From Caprimulgus europaeus (Eukaryota > Chordata > Aves > Caprimulgiformes > Caprimulgidae): a stretch of 64,000 bases of DNA. This document shows, in pieces, positions 60,770 to 64,000 of the stretch; within the stretch, counting starts at the first letter, position 1; every line of letters starts with the position of its first letter. The DNA lies in the NCBI GenBank assembly GCA_907165065.1, contig OU015523.1, positions 123,875,023-123,939,022 of the forward strand, read 5' to 3'. A program made the translations under genes and the position numbers. The notes under the pieces are model-generated. The model was not told where the DNA came from and did no database searches. It worked only from the letters and a program-made list of their open reading frames with translations.

Positions 60770-61159
60770 TCTACTCTGTGGGAACCTCTTAATTAACAGT
60801 TCACATAATTACAAAGCACTGAGACAGAGCTGCTTGATGAAGCACAAACCTGATTTTTTTTTCTCTATACTATAACAGATAACTAATAAATTTGTTGTGC
60901 TTCACATAATATTTATCGATTACTTTATAACAACCAAAATGTTATTATTCTGATTTTTTCACACTACAGTGTCAAAATTCATTTTGCATTTGGTAATTAG
61001 CTTCCAAGCTAATCATCAGAATATGGAACTTGCAATTAGGTAAATCATTTATATTCAATTTTGATAAGTTTTTAACATTAGTTTAAATGTTTACATCATA
61101 TTGTCAGGCAAAAGACAAAAATCTGCCTGAAAATACAAGAGCATATTTTTAATTAATTT

Positions 61160-61677
61160 GGTATATTTTGGTATTTGGTATATTTTGGTATTTGGTATAT
61201 TTTGATATTTGGTATATTTAGGTATATTTTGGTATATTTTGGTATTTGGTATATTTTGGTATATTTTGATATTTGGTATATTTTGGTATTTGGTATATTT
61301 TGATATTTGGTATATTTTGGTATATTTTGGTATTTGGTATATTTTGGTATTTGGTATATTTTGGTATATTTTGATATTTGGTATATTTTGGTATATTTTG
61401 GTATATTTTGGTATTTGGTATATTTTGGTATATTTTGGTATATTTTGGTATATTTTGGTATATTTTGATATTTGGTATATTTTGATATTTGGTATATTTT
61501 GGTATATTTTGATATTTGGTATATTTTGGTATATTTTGGTATATTTTGGTATTTGGTATATTTTGGTATTTGGTATATTTTGGTATATTTTGCTATTTGA
61601 TATATTTTGGTATATTTTGGTATTTGGTATATTTTGGTATTTGATATATTTTGGTATATTTTGGTATTTGGTATATC
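61160..61677 (+). repeat. AT-rich minisatellite of GGTATATTTT and GGTATTT/GATATTT units
   Basis: About 518 bp built from a decamer GGTATATTTT and a heptamer GGTATTT or GATATTT. Every heptamer I parsed is followed by a decamer, while decamers occur singly or in runs. Predicted peptides rich in NIPKYTKIYQ are artefacts. Confidence 0.98.
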
Positions 61678-62172
61678 TGGCAAAGTTTACATGAATAGAT
61701 TTCCCTCTGGAAATAATTCTCATCACTATTCAGACTTCACAGTTTTCTTGGTGTTTTGGTTTGTTTTTTTAACTAATATTTCCAAATATTTCTTCTCTAT
61801 TCTGTTTCAAGTATTCTTTTTAAACACTAAACCCTGAAAATCTACTTTTAGCACTGCTGAAATCTTACATCCTCTAATACAAGATGATAATTATGACAAT
61901 AATAATTATTATTATTATAAATATTATTATTATTATCAATAATAGTAATAATATAAAGCTTGTGCACAGCCAGCCTGTTTCTATATCAAAATATTTATTA
62001 ACTTATTTAGTTTGGGGCTAATTGAGCAAAGTAACTTTTCCTCAAATATCTCAGAAAATACATACTTGCATGGAAAATAGATCATCTCATTCAACAACCA
62101 AGGAGGAAGAAAGATTTGTCACTGCTTCTCTGGTTATCCCTCAGATCAATAAAAGAATTCATTTTAATAAAC

Positions 62173-62218
62173 TTAATAAGTTTATTGGTTGCTTCAGCCA
62201 GTAAATTTATTAAATTTA
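62173..62218 (+). repeat. Hairpin motif copy 1 beside the (ATATTT)n array
   Basis: ttaataagtttattggttgc ttcagccagtaaattt. The arms TATTGGTT and AGCCAGTA can pair with two G-T wobbles around a gcttc loop. It is related to 62241-62276 at a 68-bp period. Confidence 0.7.
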
Positions 62219-62240
62219 CTATATTTGAATTTGCATAAAT

Positions 62241-62276
62241 TTAATAAAATTACTGGCTGCTTTAGCCAGTATATTA
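62241..62276 (+). repeat. Hairpin motif copy 2
   Basis: TACTGGCT (62251-62258), loop gcttt, AGCCAGTA (62264-62271): a perfect 8-bp stem preceded by ttaataaaat. The (ATATTT)n array begins immediately after it. Confidence 0.75.
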
Positions 62277-62496
62277 TTTATATTTATATTTATATTTATA
62301 TTTATATTTATATTTATATTTATATTTATATTTATATTTATATTTATATCTATATTTCTATTTCTATTTCTATTTCTATCTATATCTATATTTATATGTA
62401 TATGTATATGTATATGTATATTTATATTTATATTTATATTTATATTTATATTTATATTTATATTTATATTTATATTTATATTTATATTTATATTTA
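62277..62496 (+). repeat. (ATATTT)n hexanucleotide array
   Basis: About 220 bp of ATATTT with a central block of ATATCT, ATTTCT and ATGTAT variants (62345-62420). Purer units on both sides of the variant block suggest two expansion phases. Confidence 0.98.
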
Positions 62497-62533
62497 TTAA
62501 AATTAATTCTGCTGCTTCGGTCAGTGATTTTAA
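62497..62533 (+). repeat. Hairpin motif copy 3, diverged
   Basis: attaaaattaattctgctgc then ttcggtcagtgatttta resembles copies 1 and 2 (ttaataaaattactggctgc ttt...). It bounds the right side of the hexanucleotide array. Confidence 0.55.
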
Positions 62534-63863
62534 ACCCTCAAACTGAGAAGTTTGGGGGTTTTTTGAGTAAATAAGTAACACTTTTTGGTTTGTTTGGAGC
62601 AAATAAGCATGTACTAAAAACCACTGCTCTGAATTTTCAGTGTAGAAGCCAAAGAGCCAAAGCTCTGAGATGTTTCAGAAGCCCATGAAGATGATTCACC
62701 TTGGCTGGTCAATTCTTTCAGCTGAACAAAGCATCTCAATTGTTGTGTGGAAATCAGGAAGACAAAGAAATCTTGGCATCATGATCCAGTGAGGGAAAAA
62801 CACAAGGTTGAGACTTTGCAAATCCAAACAGTTGGATGAATCAACCAGAAGAGGAGGGAAAGCATGAAACCACTCATAGGAAATTCTATTTCCAACGTTG
62901 GAGGTCACCAGACACTGAAGCTCTTCTGAAGTTTGAAAATTGACCCACAAAAATGAATTCTAGCTCAAGAATTTCAGTGATGATGTGTTGTGGTGGAGAA
63001 AAAGAAGAATAAATATATTCTGGGTGAAAGGAATTCCATCAAAATGGGGTTTTTTGGGGAGAATCCATATTAATATAAGGACATAGAAAGTGATGGAGTT
63101 GTGTCCAACAAGGAAATACAGAAGAAATTAAACAGTTTAAGAAAGGCAATTTCAAGAGAAATGTGGCCAAGGACAGGTTTTTCCAAGCTCTGACCAGCTG
63201 ACCAGCTGATGTGAACTGAGAACTGGATTGATGAACCTTTAAGAATGAAAAAATCTCATTTCCCACTCCCACAGGGAAGAGATTTTGAAAGATATTCCCA
63301 ACAAAAATAAAATACAACTATTTTTTTCCTTCCCATAACTCCAAACTTCATCTTTCATCACCCACCAGTCACAGCAGCATGATTTGGGCCAGCTCAAATG
63401 TTTGCAATTTCTATTCTTCAACATCAACAGAAGTTTCTTCACCTTTTGAGATGAAAAACGACATTCTCAAGAATCTTTAACTCATGGTCTACTACTCCAG
63501 TTAGTGTCTGACTCACTACTAGTAGATTACTCCATCATGTACTTGACTGCAGCACATGAAACGAGAGGTGCCAACGCAGCTTTCCACTTCCAGTGCTGAG
63601 AAATTGGGTGTTTGCTGGAAATTGTCAACGTTCACGGCCCAAGATGACAGAGTTGACCCAACATTTCCCAATGCAAAGTGCAACAATGAGTTTTACACTC
63701 CTGGGATGAACATAAAAATCAAGCAGAGGAAACCAAGCTGGCTGCTTCTCTTATGCTGATGGTGATAAGAAAGGACAGTGACTTCTCTGTGTGTCCTGAG
63801 CCCAGCTGTCCTGGAGGGGCAGTGGGGCTGCACTTGTCCCCTGACCAGAACTCTGGTGCTGTC

Positions 63864-64000
63864 ATAGAATCTTTGAACCATTTTGGCTGGAAAAGCCCTT
63901 TGAGCTCATGGAGTCCAACCATGAACCCAACACTGACCAGTCCCCACTGACCCCTGTCCCTCAGCACTGTGTCTACACGACTCTTCAATCCCTCCAGGGA
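63864..64000 (-). mobile_element. CR1 LINE 3' fragment, group A (cut by window edge)
   Basis: The tail is catagaatctttgaaccatt, then ttggctggaaaagccctttg. The minus strand reads [20 protein letters not shown]. It continues beyond base 64000. Confidence 0.92.

Larger units (their letters stand above)
44276..64000 (-). other. FCHSD2: FCHSD2 upstream intron (cut by window edge)
   Basis: At least 19.7 kb. It holds LTR family 2 copy 2, twelve or so CR1 pieces, the minisatellite and the (ATATTT)n array. No recognised feature in 44290-46365, 47324-48632, 49306-49913, 50321-52149, 52541-53438, 54001-54639, 55248-56027, 56947-57351, 57583-59512, 60406-61159, 61678-62172 or 62534-63863. Minor low-complexity patches: ATTATT at 61890-61950 and AAATAAAT at 57985-58040. 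Confidence 0.8.

Noticed and set aside
61091-61726. A 211-codon frame rich in NIPKYTKIYQ
   Set aside because: It is translation of the GGTATATTTT minisatellite.
61160-62496. CRISPR-like regular repeats
   Set aside because: The repeats are contiguous low-complexity units without unique spacers, and the window is a vertebrate intron.

Overview
The window is vertebrate nuclear DNA from a bird. It lies inside one large protein-coding gene, FCHSD2 (F-BAR and double SH3 domain protein 2), transcribed from the minus strand. Six coding exons with canonical splice sites are visible, in transcript order 44199-44275, 41982-42126, 36705-36838, 34240-34294, 33707-33835 and 2480-2602. Together they hold 663 nt, or 221 codons in one continuous frame. 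They encode most of the membrane-binding F-BAR domain, about residues 56-276 of a protein of about 740 residues. Exons for the first ~55 residues and for everything after the F-BAR domain (both SH3 domains) were not found and should lie beyond the two window edges. I see no second host gene, tRNA, rRNA or CRISPR array.

Everything else is intron, dominated by 3' fragments of CR1 LINEs: about 40 fragments on both strands, roughly 16 kb or a quarter of the window. They fall into at least four groups, recognisable from the decayed C-terminus of their reverse-transcriptase ORF2 and from their 3' tails. Group A reads ...[11 protein letters not shown]...[23 protein letters not shown]. Group B reads ...ATNARSRGHGRKMW. 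Group C reads ...[18 protein letters not shown] and has a 3' end with CTAGTGGAAGGTGTCCCTGC. Group D reads ...[20 protein letters not shown]. The tails carry the CR1 octamer ATTCTRTG, read as CACAGAAT on the other strand. Several copies are nested, inverted, internally deleted or placed head to head. Four solo endogenous-retrovirus LTRs of two families lie on the plus strand, antisense to FCHSD2.

CR1 plus these LTR types point to a neoavian bird. The very high load of CR1 is what has been described for woodpeckers and relatives (Piciformes) and hoopoe/hornbills, so I lean that way, but the sequence does not prove it.

Layout: 1-33.7 kb is the intron between the 33707 and 2480 exons, plus the start of the next intron left of 2480. 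It is dense in CR1 and also holds an LTR, a 390-bp polypyrimidine tract and a 191-bp inverted repeat. From 33.7 to 44.3 kb lies the exon cluster, with one long LTR, one shorter LTR and a long (CTTT)n array close to an exon. From 44.3 to 64 kb is the upstream intron, with another long LTR, more CR1, a two-unit minisatellite and an (ATATTT)n array.

Repeat boundaries were set by eye and may be off by about 10 bases. Exon boundaries are exact to the splice dinucleotides.
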